DNA from: Fremontodendron californicum
Lineage: Eukaryota > Streptophyta > Magnoliopsida > Malvales > Malvaceae
Assembly (NCBI GenBank): GCA_030761205.1
Contig: JAULJL010000028.1
Span: 13,746,001 to 13,810,000 of the forward strand
Length of the DNA: 64,000 nucleotides
Reading direction: 5' to 3'
Positions within the stretch are counted from its first letter, which is position 1. Each line of letters starts with the position of its first letter. This document shows positions 1 to 10,198 of the stretch, piece after piece. A program made the translations under genes and the position numbers. The notes beneath the pieces were generated by a model. That model was not told where the DNA came from. It saw only the letters and a program-made list of their open reading frames with translations, and searched no databases.

Positions 1-1856
1 ATAAATTCAATATTTTCCTATATTCCCCAACAAATGTGGCAAAATATAGAAATTTTTATTAGTTTTGAAAAACTTTCCGAATCATTCTCGTTTTTTGAAA
101 GAAAGATATTCCTTTATTAATGATAATTGATGATATTCCCTTCAGCAAACCCGGTAGAGAACTCATGAATTATTTTAACTCGGGGAATATCTTTATTTTT
201 TATTGAAAAATCATTATCCTTTTGAAAATATTTAAAAGATATGAATATGTATATGCATGACATAAATAAAATAAGATGGCAAAATCTAAATAATATAATG
301 CATCCTAAATGACATGATATAATTTAAATGTCTTAGCATATTCTAAATGAAATGAAATATCCTAAGTTATATGATATATTCTAAATGAAATGAAATGACC
401 TAGGTAACATAATATATTCTATATGAAATGAAACAACCTAGGCAACATGATATATTCTAAATGAAATAAAATAACCTAAGTAACATAACATATTTTATAT
501 GAAATGAAATAATTTAAATGACATGGCAAACATGAATGATATGGCATATAAATTAAATGAGATGGAATATGAAATAATGCTATCATATAATACGCTTGAA
601 AATAAAAATGAAAATAATAATGCATGAACATAGTATATGCTAAATAATATGACAAAAAATAACTAAATAAAAAGCATAAGATATCATGAAATATTCCAAA
701 TCATATAATAAACAATATAACATAACTCAAAATCATAACAATGTCATAGAAATTATCATAGCAAAAATCACATATTATATAAAATGCATGAATATGGAAA
801 ATGCAATGCATGAAAATGTATTTTTTCCTTTAATTAAGGAAATCCGTATATCTAAAAAGATATCCGGCTACCTTAGGAAAATATGTCAAATTAAATATTC
901 TAAAACCAAAATACTTTGTGATTGTTTGAAAACAATTTTGAAAAGCTTGAATTAAAAATAAAAACTAGGCTAAATCTTTTTTTAAATGGCTCTAATTTCC
1001 TAAGATTAAAATCCCGGACTTGACCACCATTAACCCGAAACTTAAGAAATCATTTTTAGAGTTTAAAAAGGCTTAGAAACTACCCTAAGTCAGTAGTTAA
1101 CCTTCCTAATCAGCCCCCTATAAGTAACTTAACCAAAACAAAAAAATGATTTTTTTTTAAATTCAATTCTGACTCCACTGTCCAGTTTTAAGCCACGATT
1201 TTTTACCCTATTTTCAAAAATTCAAAAAATTCTGAAAAAACTACTGGAGACTTAGGACATGTAAAAGTGCACGGGACAAAATCCTCTTAATTTTTTGATT
1301 AAACATGAATGCCCAGAAAAATCGGGAAAGTACAAGTACTGGGTGAAAAAATTTGCTTTGCCAAAATACATTTTTGCCTTTGATAAAATCATTTAAAAAT
1401 CAAAGTAAAAATATTTAAGATTCACAAAATGACTCACAAACAGTAGCTAGGACTTTTTGAAAGTTAGATAAAAAATTTGCTAAGTAAAAAAAAAATCACA
1501 AAGGTAGAATAATGAATTTGACAAACTTTAATTTTCCACAAGTGTGCTCAATAGAGCATGACTTTGAACCATTAATTGGCTCAAGTCATTATTCAAGTGG
1601 CATGAACATGAAATGCATGAAACAATACAGCAAACATAGTGCATGAAATGCATGAGTTTAAACCTAAATGTCATGAAAAAATGCATGGCATCAATATAGT
1701 GACTTAGACCTAAATGAACTTGCATGGCATTTAATGCAACCTAGACCTAAAATGCATGAACATGCATGACAAATAAACCAAACTTAATAACTAAAATATG
1801 CATGGCACTTTCACAAACACAAAGCATGCTTAAACCAAGAACTCAAACAAATATTA

Positions 1857-2300
1857 TGCAAATGCTAACCTATCAACTAACATGGCAAGAATGCACATAT
1901 AATGCAAAAATTCAAGGAGTGGCCGAATAGCCTATGTGACTAGCAAACATGGTATTTTCACAAACACTTGGTATACTAACATGCAAAACTAAATCAAATG
2001 TCATGCAAATGCAAAAACCTACCAACTAACATGGCAAAAAAGCAACACACAATGAAAAACACATGGAGTAGCCAAATAGCCTCAAGCTCCAACAAGCATG
2101 GCATTTTCACAAACACTTGATATACTAACATGCTCAACTAAAATATAAAACTCAAATCATGCAAAAACCACACAAGCATTTTCACAAACACTTAATATAC
2201 TAAATCTAAAACATGCTCAACTAAAGTATAAAACTCAAATCATGCAAAAACCACACAAGCATTTTCACAAACACTTGATATACTAAATCTAAAACACCAA
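1857..2300. repeat. Tandem repeats inside LTR E1
   Basis: A unit of roughly 140 bp containing ACTAACATGGCAA and TTTTCACAAACACTTG occurs twice (about 1857-2000 and 2004-2130). It is followed by two near-identical units of about 85 bp (about 2131-2217 and 2218-2300). They are internal LTR repeats with no coding potential seen. Confidence 0.7.
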
Positions 2301-3329
2301 CAAATTTAAACATCATGAAATCAAAAAATTAAAAATGCAAGAACATGATATTTAAAGCATAAATGGCAACAAACAAAGTAACCAAATTAAAATATAACTC
2401 ACGTATATGAAGTAGAATAACATTATAACATTAAGATCAAAGAAAATAACATCAACAACATGATAAAATAAACCAAAACAGCAACTTAAATAAAGAATGT
2501 AGGCCATTCAGCCATGGCGAGAATATTGTAAAAAAATTGTAAAAAAATATATTTAAGAAAGAGATGAAGGAAGAACTTAAGAAGAACAATAAAAAAAATT
2601 TATTTAAAAAGGAAACTTAGAAAATAGTAATCAAAATAGCAAAAACAAGAATGGAAAATCAAGAAAGTGCAAGAGTTGGTGCTCAAGAGCAACCTCAAGA
2701 AGCTATATTTCAAGCTTTATCTCTTCAAACTTTCCTTTCTTTTCTAAACATTTTCTTTTTGCTTTCATCCAAAGAGAGAAAAACCAAGTAAAAACCAAGA
2801 GAACTCAGCAAAAATGAAGTATGAAAATTAAAATTCTGAACCACCCTCTATGCTGGCCGAAACCCCCCTTTTAATGAGCAAGGATGTTGTCATTTTTTTT
2901 AACCAATTTTCCATCAAATGGCTAATAATTCAAGGTGAAAAAATCATGAAATTATCACTCTTAGATTAGCATATCAGCTTTCCCAAATTACAGCTATTCA
3001 AGAATAATGTTGACACTCTCTCTTGGCCTATGTGGCTTAATCACCATGGCTTGATCAAAGAGAATCTCTAACTAACTCTTAATTTTTAGCCATTTGATTG
3101 AAAAATCAGAAGCTTCCTCCTTCCTTTGGGCCTTGGCAGGCCAGCACTTCTCTTGTCCAGCCCAAGTCTGATTTTTTTGAAAGGCCCAAAGAAGCCCTTT
3201 TCGGTTGCTTGGGTGAAATGACCGTTTTGCCCCCCGGATGTAAATAAATATCAAACAGACTCCAAATTAAATTTTTATTTTTTTAATACTTCCAAAATAA
3301 TAAAACATTGAGTTCTGGAAGTTTTCAAA

Positions 3330-4290
3330 ATTATCCGAGTCCGTTTGATATTTATTTGGATTGTTTTTCCAAAAATGCACTTTTATGCCCCCACATTTTA
3401 CCATTTTTTAAATGAGATCCAAATCAAGATTTTTCTTCACCAATCTCTTCCAAATAATTTAAAAGTGTGATATGGAAGTTTTCATAATTTTTGGAGCTCA
3501 TTTGGTATTTTTTCGGGATTTATCGGTTTGAATTACTACATAGGAGCTCGGGATTTGGCCATTTTGCAAACGAACTCCGAATCAAGATTTTATTTCGCCA
3601 ATATCTTCCAAATAATTTAAAAATTATATTTGCAAAATTTCAGAATTTTTGGAGTCCATTTGCTATTTTTCCAGGATTTATCTTCTTGAATTATTGCATA
3701 GGAGGCCCGGGATTTGGCCATTTTGCAAACGAACTCTGAATCAAGATTTTCTTTCGCCAATCTCTTACAAATAATTTAAAAATGAGATTTGCAAAATTTC
3801 AGAAGATTTGGAGCTCATTTGCTATTATTTTGAGATTTTCCTTTTTGAATTACTCCACGAGAAGCCCGAGATTTGGCCATTTTGCAAACGAACTCCGAAT
3901 CAAGATTTTATTTTTCCAATCTCTTCCAGATAATATAAAAATGAGATTTGCAAAATTTCAGAAGATTTGGAGCTCATTTGCTATTTTTTCGGGATTTTCC
4001 TTTTTGAATTACTGCATATGAAGCCTCGGATTTGGCCATTTTGCAAACGAACTCCGAATCAAGATTTTCTTTTTCCAATCTCTTTCAAATGATTTAAAAA
4101 TGAGATTTTCAAATTTTCAAAATTTTCGAAGTCCATTTGCTATTTTTCCCAAATTTTCCAATTTTGCCCTTTTATCTCCGAAACCCGGTTTTGCTCAAAA
4201 CAAGTCCGATTTTCAAATTTTCTTCAAACCGAGCCTTGGGCTATCCCTTTTTAATCATCCTCATCCATTGGGGGCTTTGGTCTTACCAAG
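3330..4290 (-). repeat. About 158-bp tandem repeat array inside LTR E1
   Basis: The motif GAGCTCATTTGCTATTTTT, followed by CGGGATTT, GGATTTGGCCATTTTGCAAA and CGAACTCCGAATCAAGATTTT, recurs near 3338, 3496, 3652, 3811, 3968 and 4128. The spacing is therefore about 158-160 bp, giving roughly six diverged units. The same array is present in the other family E LTR copies (about 13020-13520 and 60950-61580), so it belongs to the LTR and is not a separate satellite. Open frames here (3491-3739, 3782-4021) are repeats of one another and reflect the periodicity, not a gene. Confidence 0.75.
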
Positions 4291-4623
4291 TTGGGAAATT
4301 TTTGTGATTCTTCTCGATTTCACCGAAATCCACTAAAAACCCTAATTCTCGGTTTTCTCCCGGATTGACTTTTCTTTCGGTTTTTCTTGCAAGTGGCTTC
4401 TCCATTACCCGTAGTCAGTGCTTATATTTCATTTGGAACCTTTAATTTCGAACAATTTGATCATTTAAGCACTTTTCCCCAAATTTCTCGGTTTAGGATT
4501 TCCTTTCTACTGAATCTCCAAATCCCAACTTCCGAACTCCATATCTTTCAATGTAGACCTCGGATTATCAAAATCCTTTCGCCATTTTTCAATTGAACTT
4601 AAAATCTTGGTTTTGAAAGTGGG

Positions 4624-4690
4624 TTGACTTTTCCAGTAGTTGACATTTTAGGGTTGACTTTTTTGGGGTTGACTTTTTTCCGAGGTTGAC
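4624..4690. promoter_or_regulatory. Cluster of five W-box cores (TTGAC) near the LTR start
   Basis: Five TTGAC cores lie within 67 bp, at 4624, 4640, 4654, 4669 and 4686; four read TTGACT, the WRKY-binding W-box consensus TTGAC(C/T). On the LTR sense strand this is about 140-200 bp from the LTR 5' end, where U3 regulatory sites are expected. Similar clusters occur at the same place in the other two LTR copies (12478-12548 and 60210-60510, as AGTCAA on the plus strand). Binding is inference only. Confidence 0.45.
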
Positions 4691-4827
4691 TTTTTATGCT
4701 CGCCCTCTTAAACTAAGTCTCAGAGTACCACCTGCAGGATGAAAAAAAGTCTTTTTACACTCAAAAACATCAATTTAGGAAGAAAACATACCTGTTTTAG
4801 TGGTCCAGACAAAATTAGGGGTCTGCA

Positions 4828-6552
4828 GAGACAAATGAGGAAATAGAGGTTATTGAGAATGCAGCTAGCTACGGGATAGGAAAACCCGTGATCATCTATT
4901 ATGATGAACCAGAGGAGAAAGTTATGCCAGTCGTTGAGGAAAGTACGCCTAAGTTAATCATTGATTTGCCTGTTTCCTTTTTGTACAAAGAAAACAAAGC
5001 TGCACTATGGAAATACGACTGTAGCATGGTAATGCCTGGGTCTTCGAGTCAGCATGATATCATAGGTGTAGGGCACTTAACACGAAGTGGAAGGTGTTAT
5101 GCTCCTGAGGCTGTTGAACAGGGGCTAACAGGAAAAGATAGAGGAATGGACAAAGGGAAGAAAGCAGCTGAACCAATCCATATTGAGATGGATTTGTCAA
5201 AAGAAGTAGAAAAGGGGTCAGCCCCGGTAAACAGAATAAAATAGCCGGTGAGTGAGAAAGAAGCCTGCGAGTTTTTAAAATTCATAAAGCACAGTAAGTA
5301 TAGTGTGGTTGAGCAACTGCAACATCAACCAGCTAGAATTTCAATCTTATCTTTGCTTTTGTATTCGGAACCACATAGAAATGCCCTATTGAGAGTGTTG
5401 AATCAGGCATACGTGGCTAACAAAATATAGGTAAAAAAATTGGACAGGCTGGTGTGAAACATCGCGGCAGACAACCATATATATTTCAGCTACGAGGAAA
5501 TACCACCCAATGGTATTGGGTCAAGAAAAGCTCTCCACATAACCACCACTTACAAGGGGCACATATTACCAAGGGTCCTTTCTGATAATGGTTCTTCATT
5601 AAATGTGATGCCCTTGGCAACCCTGTCCAAACTACCAGTGGATATTTCTTATATGCTGCCAAGTTGCACGGTGGTCAGAGCCTTTGATGGTACCAGGGGA
5701 GATGTAATGGGAACTATTGAGGTTCCTCTGGAGATAGGCCTACGCACCTATACAGTGAACTTTCAGATCATGGATATTAATCCATCCTATAATTGCTTGT
5801 TGGGAAGGCCGTGGAAACATTCAGCAGGGGCTGTACCTTTGTCTCTCCACCAAAAGTTGAAATTTGTGATAGAGGAACGTTTGGTCACTATATCAGGAGA
5901 AGAGAATGTAATAGCCTCTGCATCAACTGGATCTCCTTATGTTGAACCCAATGAAGATGCCGTAGAATGTTCTTTTCGGTCTTTGGAATTCGTAAATGCA
6001 GTTTTCGTCGCTGAAGGGCGAAAAATTCAAAAATCGAAGCTGTACAAGAACACAAGGCTGGGGGTAAGAACTACCATAGGAAAAGGCTGCAGGGTTGGAA
6101 AAAGTCTCAAAAAATATCTTCAGGGGATGGCTCGAGCAATGGAAGTAGTGGGAAAGAAAGACCGGTTTGGCCTAGGGTATCTTCCGAAGGCCCATGAGAA
6201 AAGGAAACAAGTTGAGAGTAACCAACAAAGGAGGATGGCCCGTCCTACAGGTATGGATATTGAATGGGAGCCTATGACATTACCACCTATCTTTCACAGC
6301 TTTCGCTCAGCCAATTCTCTGTTTGAAGGAAAAAATTTTGATGATGTGCTCGTAACGATCGAGCAAGCCTTCGAGAGATTCCAAGTGAATAGGGATGAGC
6401 AGATGTATGATATGGAGATCTGCACGACTGGGGAAGAAAGAATTGAAAGAAAGAATGCTAACTGGATGGTGCGACCTTGTCCACCAGGATATAGACTAAC
6501 CAATTGGAGTGCAATCGAGCTACCCATAGTTTTTAGATCTATTCCAACATAA
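4828..6552 (+). pseudogene. gag C-terminus and aspartic protease of element E2
   Basis: One reading frame runs from the left edge of E2 to 6552, broken by TAG at 5242, TAG at 5428 and a TGA near 5454. The upstream part (VIIYYDEPEEK, GHLTRSGRCYAPE) matches the minus-strand copy at 14863-15635, which identifies it as the gag-protease linker. The protease follows from about 5550: the active site reads LSDNGSSLNV (5580-5609), and the later NCLLGRPW (about 5790-5815) is the conserved ILGRPW block of gypsy proteases. The tail is basic. The frame ends at TAA 6550-6552. The N-terminal gag and zinc knuckle are missing because LTR E1 lies there. Confidence 0.8.
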
Positions 6553-6762
6553 TGCTTTTAAACAAATCTTAAATATCTTTGCCTGAAGATATTAAGAATT
6601 TCTTTTGTAATGGGCTTTTGTCTAAAACTTTTCATCCAATAAATAACAAACATGGTGCATTTCCTTCATATTGATGTGTCCATATTCTTTCATTTATGCT
6701 ATTTATTTTGCTTCGATTGTATATATGTTTTCTTATATTGTTTCTTCCCTACCTATTTACAG
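6553..6762 (+). other. Intron-like spacer between protease and RT of E2
   Basis: After the protease stop, about 200 bp of T-rich non-coding sequence ends in a pyrimidine-rich tract and TATTTACAG at 6754-6762. Coding sequence typical of the RT N-terminal extension resumes immediately (acidic, PVSNSEIDFERP). Ogre/TAT elements are known to have an intron between protease and RT, and the position fits. A donor is not certain; GT at 6529 and GTAA at 6607 are candidates. Confidence 0.5.
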
Positions 6763-7990
6763 GTGTACATATGCTGAATATGAGGACCTTCCTGTCAGTA
6801 ATTCTGAAATTGATTTTGAGAGGCCCATTTGCACGGCTGATTTTGAGGCCGACGAAGATATTGAGGATTATGATCTATCTCCGGACTTATTAAGAAAAAT
6901 AGAACAAGAAGAGAAACAAGTACTTCCTCATGAGGAGCTATTGGAAATGTTGAATTTGGGAAGTAGTGAGGAGATAAAAGAGGTTAAAATAGGGACTACA
7001 TTGTCGTCATCGATAAAGGGTGAACTCATAGCCTTGCTCAGAGAATATGTAGATGTATTTGCATGGTCATACCAAGACATGTCGGGTTTGGACCCAGACA
7101 TTGTGGTTCATAAGCTCCCTTTAAGGCTAGAGTGCAAGCCAATTTAGCAAAAGTTGAGAAGAATGAGGGTGGACATGCTGGTAAAGGTAAAAGAGGAGGT
7201 GAAGAGGTAGCTTGATGCTGGATTCTTAGAGGTGGCAAAATATCCGAAATGGGTGGCAAACATTGTTCCAGTACCAAAGAAGGATGGCAAGGTGCGTATG
7301 TGCGTCGATTACCGAGATTTGAACAAGGCCAGTCCCAAAGATAATTTCCCTTTGCCTCACATTGATACTTTGGTGGATAATACGGTGAAGAGTTCCTTGT
7401 TTTTTTTCATGGACAGATTCTCGGGATATAATCAGATTAAGATGGCACAAGAAAATATGGAGAAAACCATATTTGTTACAATGTGGGGAACATTCTGCTA
7501 CAAGGTAATGCCATTTGGGTTGAAGAATGCTGGGGCAACATATCAGAGAGCCATGGTGACCTTGTTTCATGACATGATGCATAAGGGAATTGAGGTCTAT
7601 GTTGATGATATGATTGCAAAGTCACAAGGAGAAGAGGAGCATATTACGAATCTTAGGAAATTCTTTGAAAGACTAAGAAAGTTTAAACTCAAGTTAAACC
7701 CGACAAATGCACTTTTGGAGTCACTTCGGGGAAATTGTTGGGTTTTGTTGTCAGCAAAAGGGAAATTGAGATTGATCCGAATAAAGTGAAGGCCATCCAG
7801 AATTTGCCACCTCCACGTACTCAAAAAGAAGTAAGAGGTTTTCTGGGGAGATTGAATTACATTGCTCAGTTTATTTCTCAGTTAACCGATAAATGTGATC
7901 CAATATTCAAGTTACTTCAAAAACGTGATCCAAGAGAGTGGGATGAAGGGTGTCAGATTGCTTTTGAAAAGGTTAAGCATTATCTATCAA
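6763..7990 (+). pseudogene. Reverse transcriptase of element E2
   Basis: The acidic N-terminal extension (6763-7060) leads into the RT domain. Visible blocks are VPVPKKDGKVRMCVDYRDLN (about 7270-7330), MPFGLKNAGATYQ (about 7507-7545) and the catalytic box VYVDDMIAKS (about 7593-7622), followed by the thumb region LGFVVSKREIEIDPNK. It would copy element RNA into DNA. TAG stops at 7145 and 7208 and a frameshift near 7726 break it. The YVDD catalytic aspartates are still present. It continues downstream into RNase H after another frameshift near 8000. Confidence 0.9.
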
Positions 7991-8420
7991 ACCCACCATA
8001 TTAATGCCACCGACTTCGGATAAATCGATGATATTGTATCTATCAGTATTTGAGAGATACATGGGTTGTGTTTTGGGGCAGCTTGATAAGACTGGAAAGA
8101 AAGAACAGGCGGTTTACTACCTCTGCAAGAAGTTCACAGATTATGAGTTGAAATATTCGTCGGTAGAAAAGTTGTGTTGTGCCTTAGCTTGGACTGCTCG
8201 GAGGCTCAGATAGTACATGCTGTACCACACAACGTGGTTGATCGCCAAGCTAGATCCAATCAAGTACATGTTGGAAGCACCTTCTTTATCAGGGAGGACG
8301 GCAAGATGGCAGGTTTTGTTGTCAGAATATGACATTGTATATGTGAGTCAGAAAGCTATCATGGGCAGTGCAGTGGCTGAATTCTTAGCAAGTCGGGCAA
8401 TGGAAGATTATGAGCCGTTG
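7991..8420 (+). pseudogene. Ty3-type RNase H of element E2
   Basis: The segment beginning PPTSDKSMILYLSV and running through MGCVLGQLD, AVYYLCKKF, YSSVEKLCCALAW and the YMLYHTTWLIAK block is the usual gypsy RNase H that follows RT. The first catalytic aspartate is replaced (VFERYMG where SD.S.G is usual). A TAG at 8211 replaces the glutamine codon expected before YMLYHT. It is joined to RT through a frameshift near 8000 and is inactive. Confidence 0.8.
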
Positions 8421-8964
8421 AACTTTGATTTCCCACATGAATATTTGATGTATGTTTCGCAAGCGGATGAGGTTCCCTTGAAGAAGAAGATATGGAAGAT
8501 GTACTTTGATGGGGCATCTAATGCCATGGGGCACGGAATCGGTGCAGTGCTCATATCCCCAGAAGAAGATTATTATCCCTTCACCGCCATATTGGATTTT
8601 GATTGTACAAACAATACGGCTAAATATGAGGCGTGTACAATGGGCCTTCGTGCTACCGTAGACAAAAAGATCAAGAAACTGGAAGTTTTCGGAGACTTAG
8701 TGATATACCAGTTACGGGGAGAATGGAAAACCCAGGATACAAAGTTAATCAGATACAGAGAACTCATACTGAGTTTATTAGAGGAGTTTGAAGAAGTAAG
8801 TTTCAATTACTTCCCCCGAGAAGAAAACCGGATGGCTGATGCTCTTGCTACTTTGTCATCAATGTTTAAAGTGAATGAAGGGGCAGAAGTTGTGCCGATC
8901 AAGATGAGCATATATGAGTCTCCTGCCCACTGTTTGAGTATCGAAGAAGAAAGCAGATGGTCTC
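8421..8964 (+). pseudogene. Second, archaeal-type RNase H (aRNH) of element E2
   Basis: After an acidic linker the frame reads WKMYFDGASN (about 8493-8522), with the first acidic residue of the RNase H fold. It continues with AKYEACTMGL (Glu), LEVFGDLVIYQL (Asp) and MADALATLSS (last Asp, about 8830-8860). This DGAS/EA/GD/DALA pattern is the archaeal-type RNase H that the TAT lineage carries in addition to its original domain, and it is the best evidence for the lineage call. The reading frame is open across the domain and is left only by a frameshift near 8965 into integrase. Confidence 0.85.
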
Positions 8965-10198
8965 CCTTGGTACAACGACATCTTGCAGTACATCAAGAGT
9001 CAACAGTATCCAGAAAAGGCAACAGAAAACGACAAGAGAACTCTGAAAAGGCTAGCAATGGGTTTTGTTCTAGACAACAAGATTTTCTACAAGAAAGGAA
9101 AAGATAAAGTCCTATTGAGATGTGTCGGGTCTGCCGAAGCTCGAAGAACCATAGAGGAAGTCCATGAATGGATATGTGGCACCCATGCTAATGGTTACAT
9201 GCTTGCTAAGCAGATTATGAGGGCAGGGTATTATTGGCTGACGATGAAAGGAGATTGTATCAGTTATTCCCGGAAGTGTCATAAATTCCAGATATATGCA
9301 GATAAGATTCATGTGCTGCCATCACCATTACATGTCATGACCGCACCATGGCCGTTTTCAATGTGGGGAATGGATATGATTGGGCCTATTACCCCAAAAG
9401 CTTCAAATGGACATCGTTTCATCCTGGTGGCCATAGACTATTTCACAAAGTGGGTGGAAGCTGTTTCTTATACGAATGTAACGAAGTCGGTGGTATGCAA
9501 ATTTGTTAAGAAGGAAATCATATGCCGATATGGATTGCCAGCAAGAATTATTTCAGATAATGCTCTCAATCTGATTAATAAGATGATGAGAGAGGTATTT
9601 ACTCAGTTCAAGATAAAGCATCACAATTCGGCACCTTATAAGTCCGAAGATGAATGGGGCAGTAGAAGCAGCCAACAAAAACATCAAGAAGATTGTCGAG
9701 AGGATGACTGATATATACAAGGATTGGCATGAGATCTTGCCTTTTGCTCTTCACGCATATTGCACTTCGGTTCGCACATCTACAGGGGCAACGCCGTTTT
9801 CTTTGGTATATGGTATGGAAGCAGTGTTACCTATTGAAGTCGAGATTCCTTCACTTCAGGTTTGGATAGAGGTTGGCCTAGAAGAGGCAGAATGGGTTAG
9901 AGCTCGTTATGAACAGCTGAATCTCATCGAAGAGAAAATATTGAAGGCAATTTTTCACGGGCAGTTGTATCAGAAAAGGATGATTCGAGCCCATAACAAG
10001 AAGGTTCGACCCAGACAGTTCCGAGAAGGAGAGTTGGTACTGAGAAAAATTCTCCCTATAGTGAAGGATCTGCGAGGAAAATGGGCTCCAAATTGGGAAG
10101 GACCCTATGTGGTAAAAAGAGCTTTTTCTAGAGGAGCATTGATTCTAACTCGGATAGACGGGAATGATTTTAGACATCCCGTAATGCTGATGAATTGA
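8965..10198 (+). pseudogene. Integrase of element E2
   Basis: The N-terminal zinc-binding region shows HEWICGTHANG...C and CHKF, where the last cysteine of the HHCC set has become Phe. The core begins at about 9360 (WGMDMIGPITP) with catalytic Asp in VAIDYFTKW and in IISDNALNL. The catalytic Glu lies in MNGAVEAANK, which is in another frame because of a frameshift near 9640-9650. The C-terminal part keeps the GPF-like block WAPNWEGPYVV near 10080-10120 and ends at 10198. It would insert element DNA into the host genome, but the frameshift and lost cysteine make it non-functional. Confidence 0.88.

Larger units (their letters stand above)
1..4827 (-). mobile_element. E1: partial giant LTR, TAT/Ogre-like Ty3/gypsy family
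   Basis: This AT-rich stretch is an inverted copy of the sequence at 60072-64000 and also matches 12332-14862, which follows a TAT-type pol gene and its polypurine tract. Its 5' end on the minus strand (TGCAGACCCCTAATTTTG) is at 4827; the other copies start TGTAGACACC and TATAAACACC. The far end lies outside the window, so the LTR is at least 4.8 kb, in keeping with the very long LTRs known for Ogre-like elements. It sits inside the gag region of the plus-strand element that follows. Whether it is a solo LTR or the 5' LTR of an element continuing leftwards cannot be decided here. Short open frames within it (for example 686-955 or 5'-less frames at 3491-4336) are unlikely to be genes. Confidence 0.8.

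Noticed and set aside
3491..4336. Series of similar open frames suggesting a repeat protein
   Set aside because: They are successive units of the approximately 158-bp LTR repeat and the LTR sense is the opposite strand.
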